DNA of 64,000 bases from Hyperoodon ampullatus (Eukaryota > Chordata > Mammalia > Artiodactyla > Ziphiidae): NCBI GenBank assembly GCA_949752795.1, contig OX457070.1, positions 35,869,574 through 35,933,573 on the forward strand. The letters run 5' to 3'. Of the stretch, positions 46,640-58,892 are shown one piece after another. The position numbers were made by a program, and so were the translations under genes. How positions within the stretch are numbered: position 1 is the first letter of the stretch; each line of letters starts with the position of its first letter. Under the pieces are notes generated by a model. The model saw nothing but the letters and a program-made list of their open reading frames with translations, ran no database searches and was not told the DNA's origin.

Positions 46640-46802
46640 AACTCCTGGGGCCATTGGACAGAGGGGATATGGTAAATGAAGCTTTTGTTGGCCTATCTTT
46701 AGCATCTCAAGGAGAAGACACATTTCCAGATAACCTCCCTCCCTTTTGTTCAATCCACAGACATATTATTCAACAAAGAACACTGAATGTCTCCGCTGAC
46801 AC
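46640..46802 (+). CDS. Candidate internal exon of an unidentified gene
   Basis: This 163-bp segment has a strong acceptor (branch-like tcctaat, T-rich tract, aacag at 46639) and a good donor, ac|gtaagc, at 46803. Only one of three frames is open across it; the other two hit stops within about 40 bp. The open frame enters at the second codon position and leaves after the second base of a codon, closing at a TAA within the donor gtaagc. It encodes about 54 residues including NEAFVGLSLASQGEDTF and PFCSIHRHIIQQRTLNV, of ordinary protein-like composition rather than repeat-like. No transmembrane segment or known motif was recognised, and I cannot name the protein. It lies in low-repeat DNA between an L1 and a MER5A. 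Alternatives are a chance open frame or an exon of a pseudogene. Confidence 0.45.
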
Positions 46803-47350
46803 GTAAGCTATGCTGAACTGAGAAAATTGCTCCATAAAGGAGCAGTATTTAGTACTGAACAATTGAAATATTCCCTGTTTAAATACAAACTAATAGTTAA
46901 GCAAGGAAATTTCAAAATATCAAAGAAAAAAAATGCACATTTTCTCATGGGTAGGATTTTGCAGTAGTTTGGTCATGGAAGAGCAGGCTTGATGGAGGCA
47001 GAAATATATGAAAAGAATATTGCTAGAATGAATGTTATCCCAGGTCAAATGAAACTACTATAACATACTAAATTCTATTTGTATTCTGTTGTTAAATTTT
47101 AGTATCATCGTTATTAAAATATTATTCTTAGAATATTTACTTTGAATTATAATTTTATACATTCATACTTATGCAAGCTTGCCACTCGTTTTTGAAATCT
47201 GATAAATGATCATTTAATATCTATCCAACTTGCCACATTGTGTTATTGAGAAAACAAAGAGAAAGAATAAATGTGAAATTAAAAACACTGGACAAATTAA
47301 TAATATTATTTATAATGATAATTATAATGTTAATTATGATGATGATATTG
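46803..47350. other. Low-repeat AT-rich DNA
   Basis: Nothing recognised apart from the donor-like gtaagc at its left edge. If 46640-46802 is an exon, this is intron. Confidence 0.5.
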
Positions 47351-47358
47351 CTCTGAAG

Positions 47359-47571
47359 CTAAGGTCAGAAAACTTTTTGTGTAAAGGGCCAGATATTAAG
47401 CTTTGTGGGCCATGTAGACGCTATTGCAACTACTCAGCTCTGGTGCTATAGTATGAATGCTGCCGCAGACAATATATAAATGAATGAGAGTGGCTGTGTT
47501 ACAATAAAACTTTATTTACAAAAACAGGTAGTGGACAGGATTTGGCCTCTGGTCTTTAGTTAACATACCTA
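47359..47571 (+). mobile_element. MER5A hAT-Charlie transposon
   Basis: Starts ctaaggtcagaaaacttttt and contains gtgtaaagggccagatatta and aataaaactttatttacaaa. It ends 'ggatttggcctctggtct...acatac'. Weak target copies ctctgaag and ctcttgag match at 6 of 8. Confidence 0.85.
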
Positions 47572-47579
47572 CTCTTGAG

Positions 47580-48287
47580 GATCCCAACTATATGCAATAA
47601 TTGTGAAGAGGCCACATCTTTATACATATCATATATTACATACATGAATATGATATGATATATGATGTGAAACATTAAATATATATTTCATATCTATCAA
47701 CTATACATATATACTTATAATATCCTTGAGAAAAATGCCTCAAACTACATAGATGAACAGGAAATGAAGGGGCAGGATTTCCAGGTATGGCAGAGTTTAG
47801 AGATCAGTAACTTTCCCCAGGAAACAATTATAAAACTGGACCAAAACTACCATTTCAGGGCTCTGGAAATCAAATAATGGCAAACAAATTGAGAAGCACT
47901 TATTTACGAAAAACTGCTGAACTTCTAGTAATAAAGTGGGAATCTGTGATGTTCTGGGGCTGCTCCCATCCTCCCACCACCCCCCAAGCTAGTTCAGCCT
48001 TGTAGTTCTACTCAGGTCAGACAGGTTGTGAAAACCAACAGCTGACTTTATCTGGAGCCTAAGGGTGAAAAAACCCCACCTGGCAGCAGTGTCAATAAAA
48101 ATAGCAAACTCACTATTAGTAAAAGAAACAAATTTGATAGGAACAGGGAAAGTCACAGTTCTACTAGCCTGCTTATGTCAAGTGAAAGAAGAACAGACTA
48201 GCCAGAAATTTTAAAAGGAGAGCCTGGAAATGAGAGAACCAAAGAGGGGCTAATTAACTGCTCTACACACACTCCTATGTAGATGCA
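47580..48287 (+). other. Unassigned; possible ancient LINE 5' sequence
   Basis: 'caaataatggcaaacaaatt' and 'gagaagcacttatttacg' (about 47872-47906) recall LINE 5' UTR-like sequence. An AT-rich ATATGATAT-like tract lies at 47625-47720. No gene signal. Confidence 0.35.
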
Positions 48288-48295
48288 TGACCTCT

Positions 48296-48500
48296 AATTT
48301 TTTTTTTTTTGTGGTACGCGGGCCTCTCACTGTTGTGGCCTCTCCTGTTGCGGAGCACAGGCTCCGGACGTGCAGGCCCAGCAGCCATGGCTCACGGGCC
48401 TAGCCGCTCCACGGCATGTGGGATCTTCCTGGACCGGGGCGCGAACCTGTGTCCCCTGCACCGGCAGGTGGACTCTCAACCACTGCGCCACCAGGGAAGC
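48296..48500 (-). mobile_element. GC-rich CHR SINE
   Basis: The minus strand starts 'gcttccctggtggcgcagtg' and runs to 'gaggcccgcgtaccac', with its tail at the T-run 48298-48310. The target duplication tgacctct is at 48288-48295 and 48501-48508. Confidence 0.9.
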
Positions 48501-48508
48501 TGACCTCT

Positions 48509-48959
48509 CATTTTTTACTCTTTTGTTGTTGTGCAAGACCCTAAATCTTCCTCTTATGCTTTTTTCCTCCTTCACACCAGTTGCCAAAAGGTGCCTCTCC
48601 CTTTTTATCACCCACCCATCTCCTCACCCCAGAAGCTATGCATTTTAAAAACTGCCCCTTCAAGGTGCATGTTACTTTTAAGTCCCTTCCATGTAGTCCC
48701 TGCTCTGATCTACAAGAGCACCAGGAGTTGGAGAAATCATGCACTGGGATTTGGGTATTTTTCCATTTTACTTATAATTATATTGAAGTTTGGACATTCT
48801 CTGCCTTCAAGTTATGCCAGAGCTGTAGTTTTCTTGTAGTTTAGCTTCTCCCATGAGTCAATCCTCCCTTCCTTTACTGTGTTCTGTATTGTTTATAGAG
48901 GAAGTATTGGGAGGTAGAAAGGAAGGCAGCCTCTATTATCTTCAGCCGCCTTAAGTTTT
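48509..48959. other. Unassigned low-repeat DNA
   Basis: Overlapping open frames at 48531-48839 and 48581-48844 are in different frames with no splice support. No repeat was recognised. Confidence 0.45.
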
Positions 48960-50413
48960 ACCTCTTTATTTACTTTTCAAAAAGCAATTTTACTGAGGCA
49001 TAATTTACATGTACCATAAAATTCACCCATTGTAAGTATACAATTCAGTGATGTTTGGTAAGTTTATAAAGTTGTGCAACAACCACAGTGCAGTTTTAGA
49101 ACATCTTCATCACCCAAATAGCTTCCTTGTGCCAATGTACAGTCAGTTTCCACTCCCACCTCTAGCCTGAGCCAATCACTGGTCTGCTTTCTGTCTCTAG
49201 AGAAATCTTATATAAATGAAATCATATGACCTGGACATATCATATAAATGGAGTCATACAATATGTTGTCTTTTGTGTCAGGCTTCTCTCACTTAGCATT
49301 ACGTTTTTGAGGTTCATACATACTTTAGCATGTAGTTTATTCCTTTTTAATTGTTGAACGGTATTCCATTGTATAAATATACCACATTTTGTTTATCTAC
49401 TCACCAGCTGATGAATATCTGATTATTTCCGGTTTGTGGCTATTATGAATAATGTTACTAATAAATATTCACATATACATCTTCAAGTAGACATTTGTTT
49501 TCATTTCCCTTGGTTAGATCTTCTGGAGTAGAATTGGTGGATCATATTGTTGTAAGTTTATATTTATCTTCCTAGTTTTAAGAAACTGCCAGATTGTTTT
49601 TCCAAAGTGGCTGTAACATTTTAAATACCCATCAGCAATGTATGAGGGTTCCAGTTTCTCCATGTTCTCACCTATGATTGGTATTGTCAGTTTTTTTTAT
49701 TATACCCATTTTACTGGTTGTAGAGTTGTATCTCATTATGATTTTAATTGCATTTCCCTAATGACTAATGATGCTGGGCATTTTTATGTGGTTATTAGCC
49801 ATTAGTATATCTTCTTTGGCGAAATACCTATACAAAACATTTGTGCATTTTTTAATTGGGTTGTTTTCATATTACTGAATTATAAAATTTATTTATAATT
49901 ATTTATTTATATTATATACTCTGAATATAAGTCCTTTATCAGATACATGCAAATATTTTCTCCCAGTCTGTGGCTTGCCCTTTGATCTTCCTAACACTGT
50001 CATTTGAAGTACAGAAGTTTCAAATTTTGGTGAAGCCCAATTTAGCTTTTTTTTTAGTCAATTGTGCTTTTTGTGTTGTACATAAGAAATCCTTTTCTAA
50101 CCTATGGACCCCAAAATTTTTTCTTATGTTTTGTTCTAGAAGTTCTATAGTTTTAGTTCTTACTAATTTCCATGTATGATGTGACATAAGGGTCTAAATT
50201 CATTATTTTGTACATGAAAATCCAATTTTCTGAGCACCATTTGTGGAAAAGGCTCCTTGCCCCAATGAATTTCCTTTGCAATTTTGTCAAAAAATCAGTT
50301 GCCCATAAGTGTAAAGGTTTCTTTCTGGATTTGCCATTATGTTCCATTGGTAAATATATCTATCCTTATGCCAATAATTCCCTAGACTTTGTTATACTGA
50401 GGGCACTACTGAA
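48960..50413 (-). mobile_element. Old L1 (L1M-type) 3' part
   Basis: Antisense L1 3' UTR ('gcaattttactgaggcataa', 'aaaattcacccattgtaagt') followed by ORF2 C-terminal blocks ('ggtattccattgtataaata', about 49358; 'gggttccagtttctccatgt', about 49647). It ends near 50413 against the plus-strand LINE. Confidence 0.7.
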
Positions 50414-51181
50414 CCAGAATTTCACAAAATACATCCAATACCACAAAAATAAACAGGAAAAAGATAAACAGTTCCATACAGAGTTACTTTAAAGGAACAG
50501 AAAATGAAAATCAATGCACGTCAACTGAGGAAAATTCTCTCCCCCAAAACAACCATGAAGTAGAAGAAAACTGTACAGCAACACTCCAAGCAGAATTAAA
50601 TAAACTCAAACAAGCAACTGGGTACATGCAAACCCACTCTGGATTAAAAAGACAAAAACTAAGAGGGAAAGGAAGGAAGAGCAGAGGAGAGGAGAGGGTA
50701 GGAGGGAAGAGAGGAAGTTCACTGAACTCAAGAAAAGGAAGAAAAAGATAATGTTACCTGAGAAATGAAAAATAAATTCAAGGCACTCAAGTGAGAATAA
50801 ACTCAAATTAAAATTTAATAAAAGACACTGAAAGTGGCAGAAAACAAGAGAATGAAAAGGAAGTAAAGAAAGAAATTTTTTAAAGTCAGGGAGAAAGTAA
50901 TGGAGTGGGAGATACAGCAAAAAAGCATTAGCATTTGTAAATTTTGATTCCTTGAAGAAGAAAAATAAAACAATGGAACAGAATTAATGTTTAAAACTAT
51001 AATCCAGGAAAATGATTCAGAATTATTTTTTTTAAAAAAACACTTAAATCTACACATTGGAAGATCCTACCAGATGCCTGAGAAGAATTATCTTAGAACA
51101 ATCAGCTCTGAGACATATCCCAGCAAAACTCTTAGATTTCAATGATTAATTTTAAAAATATTCAAGGCCTCCTGGTAAAGA
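50414..51181 (+). mobile_element. Ancient LINE ORF1 region (HAL1/L1M-like)
   Basis: Contains 'ccacaaaaataaacaggaaaaaga' (in short blocks), 'aatccaggaaaatgattcag' and 'acatatcccagcaaaactct', a typical HAL1/L1M ORF1-region succession. The purine-rich 50640-50900 is coiled-coil-coding DNA in origin. It is split by the L1 at 51196-53250 and resumes at 53265. Confidence 0.6.
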
Positions 51182-51195
51182 GATCAAGTAACTTA

Positions 51196-53250
51196 TATAT
51201 GATAAATGCTCTCCAGAAAGTGGGCACAGAGAGAAGCTACCTCAAGATAATAAAGGCCATATACGACAAACCCACAGTAAACATCATTCTCAACAGTGGA
51301 AAACTGAAAGCATTTCCACTAAGATCAGGAACAAGACAAGGATGTCCACTCTTGCCACTATTAATCAACATAGTTTTGGAAGTCCTAGCCAGGGCAATCA
51401 GAGAATAAAAAGAAATAAAAGGAATCCAAATTGGAAAAGAAGTAATACTGTCACTATTTGCAGATGACATGATACTATACATAGAAAATCCTAAAGATGT
51501 TACCAGAAAACTACTAGAGCTCATCAGTGAATGTGGTAAAGTTGCATTATACAAAATTAATACACAGAAATCTCTTGCATTCCTATACACTAACAACAAA
51601 ATATCAGAAAGAGAAATTAAGGAAACAATCCTATTTACCATCACAACAAAAACAATAAAATACCTAGGAATAAACCTACCTAAGGAGGCAAAAGACCTGT
51701 ACTCAGAAAACTATACTATACTGATGAAAGAAATCAAAGATGACACAAACAGATGGAGAGATATACCATGTTCTTGGATTGAAAGAATCAATATTGTCAA
51801 AATGACTATACTACCCAAAGCAATCTGCAGATTCAATGCAATCCCTATCAAATTACCAATGGCATTTTTCACAGAATTACAACAAAAAATTTTACAATTT
51901 GTATGGAAACACAAAAGATCACGAACAGCCAAAACAATCTTAAGAAAGAAAACAGAGCTGGAGGAATCAGGCTCCCTGACTTAAGACTACACTGCAAAGC
52001 TACAGTCACCAAAACAGTATGGTACTGGCACAAAAACAGAAATATAGACCAATGGAACAGGACAGAAAGCCCAGAGATAAACCCACACACCTATGGTCAC
52101 CTAATCTATGACAAAGGAGGCAAGAATATAAAATGGAGAAAAGTGGTGCTGAGAAAACTGGACAGCTACATGTAAAGGAATGAAATTAGAACACACCCTA
52201 ACACCATACACAAAAATAAACTCAAAATGGATTAAAGACCTAAATGTAAGGCCAGACACTGTAAAACTCTTCAGACGAAAACATAGGCAGAACACTCTTG
52301 GACATAAATCACAGTAAGATCTTTTTTGATCCACCTCCTAGAGTAATGAAAATAAAAACAAAAATAAACAAATGGGATCTAATGAAACTTAAAAGCTTTT
52401 GCACAGCAAAGGAAACCATCAAACAAAAAGACAACCCTCAGAATGGGAGAAAATATTTGCAAATGAAGCAACCAACAAGGTATTAATCTGCAAAATATAC
52501 AAACAGCTCATGCAGCTCAATATCAAAAAAACAAATAACCCAATCAAAAAATAGGTGGAAAATCTAAGTAGACATTTCTCCAAAGAAGACATACAGATGG
52601 CCAAAAAACTAAAAACAGAACTACTCTATGACCCAGCAATCCCACCCCTGGGCATATATCCGGAGAAAACCATAATTCATGCACCCCAATGTTCACTGCA
52701 GCACTATTTACAATAGCCAGGACATGGAAGCAACCTAAATGTCCATCAGTAGAGGAAGGGATAAAAAAGTATGTGGTATATATACAGTAGAATATTAATC
52801 TGCCATAAAAAAGGATGAAATAATTCCATCTGCATCAACATGGATGGACCTAGAGATTGTCATACTGATTGAAGTAAGTCAGACACAGAAAGACAAATAT
52901 CATATGATATCACTTATATGTGGAATCTAAAAAAAGGGTACAAATGAACTTACTCACAGAACAGAAGTAGAATCATAGATGTAAAAAAAAAACTTATGGT
53001 TACCAGGGGATAAGCGGGGGAGGGATAAATTGGGAGACTGGGATTGACATATACACACTACTATATATAATGAGAACCTGCTGTACAGCACAGGTAACTA
53101 CCCAATACTCTGTAGTGCCCTATATGAGAAAAGAATCTAAAAAACCCAAAAAGAGTGGATATATGTAGATGTATAACGTATTCACTTTGCTGTACACCTG
53201 AAACTAATACAACACTGTAAATCAACTATACTCCAATAAATTTTTTAATG
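51196..53250 (+). mobile_element. Younger 5'-truncated L1 with target duplication
   Basis: A 14-bp target duplication, gatcaagtaactta, is perfect (51182-51195 and 53251-53264). It starts in the RT region and ends 'ctatactccaataaa...'. An internal deletion at about 52600-52608 removes roughly 250 bp between 'cagatggccaa' and 'actaaaaacagaact', with an A-run shared at the joint. Confidence 0.88.
51205..51984 (+). pseudogene. Nearly continuous L1 reverse-transcriptase remnant
   Basis: A single frame covers the RT domain with only one in-frame stop (TAA at 51406-51408). Upstream of the stop is [20 protein letters not shown]. Downstream is the FADD catalytic box (51457-51468), then [18 protein letters not shown] and the QFVWKHKR region. 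The frame is lost at about 51984. It is the best-preserved RT in the window but lacks the endonuclease domain, which was truncated on insertion. Confidence 0.85.
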
Positions 53251-53264
53251 GATCAAGTAACTTA

Positions 53265-53788
53265 CAAAAGCAAAAGAATTAAACTAGCATCAACCATTTC
53301 AAAAATAAAATACACAGCAAGGCAAAAGTGGAGCTGCCAATTTTTAAAAACTCAGTGAAAGAAACTGTAAACCAAGAACTTATATCCATCCAAGTTCTTC
53401 TACAAGTATCAAATCTAAAGAGTAACAGTTAACACAAGTCCTTCTTTAGGAATGTACTAGAAGAGGAGCTTTATCAACCATGAGATGATTGGGAAAACTT
53501 CAGCCACAGGACTAATTGTGAATGTTTTAATACATTTAAATGTAGATAGAAAACAAAAACAGGAGCATGGGGAGATGAGTGTGGAAGATTCATGTACAGA
53601 TACTGTATGTTGTGATTAAGTAGAAATGATACAACTTTAAAAATGGGAGGAACACTGACAGTAAAAGAGAAAAGCAAAATAAGCCCACTGATTCCTGTAT
53701 AGGTATAGGTGAGAGTTAAAATATACCAATAAACACTGATGCATCAGATAATAATAAGTTAACTAAGAAGAGACCAACTGCATTAGAA
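53265..53788 (+). mobile_element. Ancient LINE remnant, continued
   Basis: The HAL1/L1M-like element resumes after the inserted L1, ending near the next L1 insertion at 53801. No open frame survives. Confidence 0.5.
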
Positions 53789-53800
53789 AAGATATTAGTA

Positions 53801-54062
53801 CATACAGAGTGAAGTAAGTCAGAAAGAGAAAAACAAATATATTAACGCATATATGTGGAATGTAGAAAAATGGTACAGGTGAACCAGTTTGCAAGGCAGA
53901 AATAGAGACACAGATGTAGAGAACAAACATATGGACACCAAGGGGGGAAAGTGGGGGGAGATGAATTGGGAGATTGGGATTGACATATATACACTAATAT
54001 GTATAAAACAGATAACTAATAAGAACCTGCCTATAAAAAAATAAAATTGAATTTTAAAAAAA
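53801..54062 (+). mobile_element. 5'-truncated L1 3' end
   Basis: Starts catacagagtgaagtaagtc and runs through 'gggattgacatatatacact' to an early end, 'aagaacctgcctataaaaaa'. This end differs from the 'ctccaataaagatg' ends of the other L1s and suggests another subfamily. The target copies tattagtaca flank it. Confidence 0.82.
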
Positions 54063-55127
54063 GGTATTAGTACAAAGGTAACTACCAACAAAACTACACA
54101 TCTTCCTAAATTCCATTTTTAAAAAAACACATTCAAACCTCTGAAGAAACATAAGCAAATAAAACCAAATTTGCATAATTATAAAATATTCAGACAGACT
54201 TGAGACCAAGAATATTAGTCATATCAATGAATATAAATGAACTTACCTCATCCATGAAAACAAAACGATTTTCAAAAAAAAACAAAAAGATTTTCAATTT
54301 GTTCATAAACCAAGATCTGGCTATGTACTATATACATAGCTAAAACAAATTCATTAGAACAGCTAAGAGATGGGAAAAAGTATTCCAGGCAAATAAAAAT
54401 AAGAAACAGTAGAAATCCTGGTTACAGAGAGAAGCACAAAAGCATTAAATATTGACAAGGAAATGTTAACACCCATATTTCTCAACAAAGAGGTAACACA
54501 AATATGTATGTACCAAGTAACATAGAAACAACCTCTGTGAAGGAAAGTCTACAAGAAATGCAGGAAACATAGACACTAATAACAGGAGACTTTAACTCAT
54601 TACAAAAATTGACTAAGTAGACAAAAAATAAGTAAGAAGAAAGACTACTTAAACAACATAATCAGTAATGGATATTTGGATATTTATCAAATTCTACACT
54701 CTGATGATAGAGAATAAATTTTCTTCCCAAGAACCTGTTAAATATTAACCAAAAATGATGTTAGGTGCCAGATACCGCTAAGTTCCATAAGGAAGAACTA
54801 TTACAAACACTCCCTGATCACAATGCAATACAACTAGAAATGTTTAACAAGAAACAAAACGACTTTCCTCCTAGAAATGTTAAAACTTTCTATTAAACAA
54901 CTCTTGGGTGAAAGAGGAAAGTAAAACATGAAATTTCTAAAAAATAATTATAATGGGATTTAAAGTAATGATCAGAGAAAAAGTGATTACACTAGACACT
55001 TATCAGGGAGAATGAAAAAATAAAATGAACTAATTCCAACTCAAAAATCTTAAGAAATAACAAGAAGCTAAGCAAAATAGGTCAGAAGGAATAAAAATAA
55101 AAGCAGAAATTAATCAGGCAGAGTGGA

Positions 55128-55326
55128 GGTTGGGAAATTTTCCTGAATGTCTAGAGAGTAAATATTTTAGGCCTCTGGGCCATGTTCTCTGCTGCAATTG
55201 CTCTGCTCTGTTGTTGTAGCACAAAAACAGCTGTCTGCAATACATAAATCAATGGACATGACTGTGGTCCAATAAAACTTTATTTACAAAAACAGTGACT
55301 AACCCACAGGATATAGTTTCCTGACC
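55128..55326 (+). mobile_element. MER5A hAT-Charlie transposon
   Basis: 'gtaaatattttaggcctctg', 'ccaataaaactttatttaca' and 'ggatatagtttcctgacc' mark a degraded MER5A. The target duplication is not clear. Confidence 0.8.
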
Positions 55327-56080
55327 AATAAGGTAGGAGTTTTAAAAAGTTGTAGAGCTAATTGAGACATCAAATCTGGGTGTTTTTCAAAAAAATTAAG
55401 AAAACAGATCAAGTTGACTTGATCAAGAAAAAGGAGAAAGCATAAATACACAAAATAAGAAATGGCAGAGGGAGGAGGAATTAATCATTGTAACCATTTT
55501 TTTTTAAATCATAAGAGACTACTTTGCAGGTTTCTAAGCAAATAAATCTGAAAACATAGAAAATATAGATAATTTCCTAGGTAAATGCAGATTGCCAAAA
55601 GTGACCACCATTAGATTTAGAAATCTGAAGGCGACCATAAAAGACATAGACAAAGTGCTTAAAGAACTACCCTACAAAAAAAGCAACAAGCCCAGGTGGT
55701 TCGATAGGAGAATTCTACCAAGCCTTCAGAGATCAGATATTCTCAATGCTCTACAAATTGTCCCAATGCATTAAAAATAAAGAAAAACTCTGTAAAGTAC
55801 AGAAAAAGAAAACTATAAACCAATATCATTCATAAACATCAACGTTAATAAAATATTTTTAAAAATATTAGCACACAAAATCCAACACCTGGATCTATCC
55901 TGAGAATACAAGGTTGGTTCAGTGTTACCAAATCCATTAATATCATACATATTAATAAATCTAAAGTAAATAAAAATCATATGATTATCTCTTTAGATGC
56001 TAAAAAAGTCTTTGACAAAATTCAACCCCCATTCCTGATAAAAAACACTCAAGAAAATAGCAACTGAGGGATACATTCTT

Positions 56081-56277
56081 TTTTTTTTGCGCGCGGGCCT
56101 CTCACTGTTGTGGCCTCTCCTGTTACGGAGCACAGGCTCCAGACGCACAGCCTCAGCAGCCATGGCTCACGGGCCCAGCTGCTCCGCGGCATGTGGGATC
56201 TTCCTGGACCGGGGCATGAACCTGCGTCCCCTGCATCGGCAGGCGGACTCTCAACCACTGCGCCACCAGGGAAGCCC
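56081..56277 (-). mobile_element. GC-rich CHR SINE
   Basis: The minus strand starts 'gggcttccctggtggcgcag' and ends 'gaggcccgcgcgc'. The target copies gagggatacattctt and gaggggtacattctt match at 14 of 15 (56066-56080 and 56278-56292). Confidence 0.9.
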
Positions 56278-56462
56278 GAGGGGTACATTCTTAACAAAAT
56301 AATATATATACAATTTAGTACTAATGCTATCTTTTTTAATGGGTAATTACTAAGGGCATTTCCACTAAAATCAGAAACAAGGCAAAAATGCCCAGTATCT
56401 CTGCTACTACTCAAAACTGTACCAGAGGTATTAGCCGGTATAATTAGATAAATCAGCTAGAG

Positions 56463-56655
56463 CAAGGGTTGGCAAACTATGGCCTACAGGCCAAATCCAA
56501 ACCTGCTGCCTGTTTTTGTAAATAAAGTTTTATTAGAACACAGCCACACCTATTAATTTATTTACTGTCCATGGCTTGATAGTTGAGACTATATGGCCCT
56601 CAATACCTAAAATATATACTGTCTGGCCCTTGCAGAAAATATTTGCCAATTTTTG
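56463..56655 (-). mobile_element. MER5A hAT-Charlie transposon
   Basis: Reads caagggttggcaaactatgg to 'gcagaaaatatttgccaatt', the reverse complement of the other MER5A copies. Its 193 bp equals the usual length. The target copies agctagag and aactagag match at 7 of 8 with central TA. Confidence 0.9.
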
Positions 56656-57235
56656 AACTAGAGGCATAAGAATTAGTAAGGAAATAAAACTCTCTCTATT
56701 GGCAGTGATATTACAATATAACTGAAAAGCCCTAGGGAATCAATAATAAAATATTTTTAAAATTCAATAAGGAATGTAAAATTAACATATAGGAATCAAT
56801 AGCTTTCATATACTGATACACAAACAGTAACCAGTTAAAGAATGGTAGAGGAAAATCCCATTTATGATATCAACAGATTAAAAATTTAGGAATAAATTGA
56901 TCAACAAATATGCAAAACCTTTATGAGGGAAAATTTAAAACACTCGGAAAGACATAAAAATAGCCTTGAACAAATGGAAAGACATCCCTTCTTCTTGGAT
57001 GGGATGACTCAACATTATAAAGATGCCAGTTCTTTCTAAATTAACTTACAAGTTTAATGTAATCCCAGTAAAAGTACCAACATACTTTTATGAAGTTAGA
57101 CAAGTTGATATTAAAGTTCATGTAAAAAATAAGCATATAGAAATATCTATGAAACACTAAAAAAAAATCCATGAGGGGGGAACTAGTCCTACCAGATATT
57201 AAAACATATTAACTATAAAGCATTATAACACTGTC

Positions 57236-57385
57236 ATATTTGTAATTTTATTCTCTTATATGATGATTAATATCTGCTTCTTCATTAACCTATAAACTCT
57301 GTGAAGGCTGGAACCATGATAACTGTCTTAGTCATTATAATTTCTACAAACCCTACCACAATGCCTGATGTATAGTTGGCACATA
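57236..57385 (+). mobile_element. L2 3'-end fragment
   Basis: 'ataaactctgtgaaggctgg' and 'caatgcctgatgtatagttgg' match the L2 terminus ('gtaagctccatgagggcagg...agtgcctggcacatagtagg'). Confidence 0.6.
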
Positions 57386-57479
57386 GCAGCCCCACTGCTC
57401 TCTTAAGAGTTCTCACTCAGGTGTGTGTGGGAAGGAAGAAGAATGATATAGATAAGAAACAAGCAAAAATACGTAAGTA

Positions 57480-57820
57480 AAAGTCAATCAATTAATGATA
57501 TGTACTAGGAAAAAATACAAAGAATTGGTGATCAGAGAAATACTCACTGAGAAGGTAATATTTGAGTTAAGACCTGAATGACAAGGAGTCATCTATATGA
57601 AGATATGGTGAATTGACAGAGCATTCCTGGGAGAGGAAATTGTACATGCAAAGGCCTTAGGGTGGGAACAAATTTGGGAGGTTCGAGTGACAGAGAGTCA
57701 ATATAGCTAAACTATAAAGGCAACTGGAGGATGATAAATTAGTTAGGGCCTCTGTAGGCTGTGCTATGCTGTATGATCTTTGTTCTCATTGCAGTGAGAA
57801 GCCACTGTATGATAGCTGAG
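57480..57820 (+). mobile_element. Ancient interspersed repeat, family not named
   Basis: Blocks such as 'gacagagcattcctgggagag' and 'catgcaaaggccttagggtg' belong to a widespread old mammalian repeat ('gagcattccaggcagagg...gcaaaggccctgaggc'). It appears to resume at 58248-58300 ('tttaatagatcattttgatt') after the MLT1 insertion. I am not sure of its class. Confidence 0.5.
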
Positions 57821-58247
57821 TGGATAACAGCCGGAATAATGGCCTCCCAAAGATGTCCACATCCTAATCCCCAGATTTTGTGAATATGTTTTATTACATG
57901 GCAAAGGGGAATTGAGGTAGCAGATGGAATTAAGGTTGCTAATTATCTGACTTTAAAATAGGGATAGTATCCTGCATTATCCAGATGGGCCTAATGTAAT
58001 CCTTAAGTGTGGAAGAGGGTCCTTAAATGTGGAAGAGGGAGGCAGAAGAGTCAGTATCAGAGTGATTCACAGTGAGAAGACTCAACCTGCCACTTTCAGC
58101 TTTGAAAATGGAGGAAGAAGACTATAAGCCAAGGAAAGGAAGAAGTCAAAAAATCAAGGAAACAGATTCTCCTCCAGAAAGGAATGCACCCTGTTTAAGC
58201 CACTAAATTTGTGGTAACTTGTTACAGCAGAATAGAAAATTAATATA
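57821..58247 (+). mobile_element. MLT1-type LTR (ERVL-MaLR)
   Basis: Shows 'ggcctcccaaagatgtccac', 'catggcaaaggggaattgag' and the terminal 'gtggtaacttgttacagcag'. It splits the ancient repeat at 57480. A 20-bp internal duplication (tccttaagtgtggaagaggg / tccttaaatgtggaagaggg) lies near 58000-58038. Confidence 0.8.
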
Positions 58248-58589
58248 AAGTGTTAGGATGTCGTCTGCATTTTTAATAGATCATTTTGATTGGCCTGAAT
58301 TGATAGGGAAAGCTGCCTTGACATCAGGGGAAGTTTTGATGTGAGGTCTGTTTTCATACTTCACCATCTCATTGCTGTGGCTCAGAGTTTAATTTGAACA
58401 TTAAAACTGCAGTTTGGGAAGTTTAGTTACCCAAAGATACTTAAACTTTTTGTTATAATTTTTCTTTCAATAGAGAAAAGAAAAAAGAAAGAGTCTACAG
58501 GAGTTCAGTAGTGTCTCAACCTCTAAAAGAGAGAGAGGCAGAGAGAATATAGCACAGCAGCATGGCCCACAGCTGGGCCTACTCACCAG

Positions 58590-58690
58590 TGGTTAAAATT
58601 GTGTTTGCTTTTGCTCACTGTTGTATCCACAGCATCTAACCCAGTACCAGTCACAGAGTGAGCATTTAACAAATATTCTATCCATGAATG
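58590..58690 (+). mobile_element. L2 3'-end fragment
   Basis: 'tgctcactgttgtatccaca' and 'tgagcatttaacaaatattc' match the L2 terminal region. Confidence 0.55.
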
Positions 58691-58892
58691 AACCATAACA
58701 TGTTCTCTTAATTTTAAATCTTTCCCATAGATGATTTTCATTCTTCATATACTTACAAATCACTGAACAAAATTTTAATTTCTGGGTAGCCTATGGCAAA
58801 ATTAATAAACCAATAATTTGAACTATATACAATGTAGAAGCCCACTGAAAACTGGTTGTGAATAGACTGTACTGCATTTGAGTTTATAAACA

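Larger units (their letters stand above)
54063..57235 (+). mobile_element. Ancient L1 (L1M-type) ORF2 region
   Basis: Degraded endonuclease-type sequence (54.2-54.9 kb) precedes RT-type sequence (55.5-57.2 kb, for example 'gatccatgaggg...ctaccagat' near 57170). It carries two MER5A elements and a SINE. It may be the ORF2 half of the LINE beginning at 50414. Confidence 0.55.
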
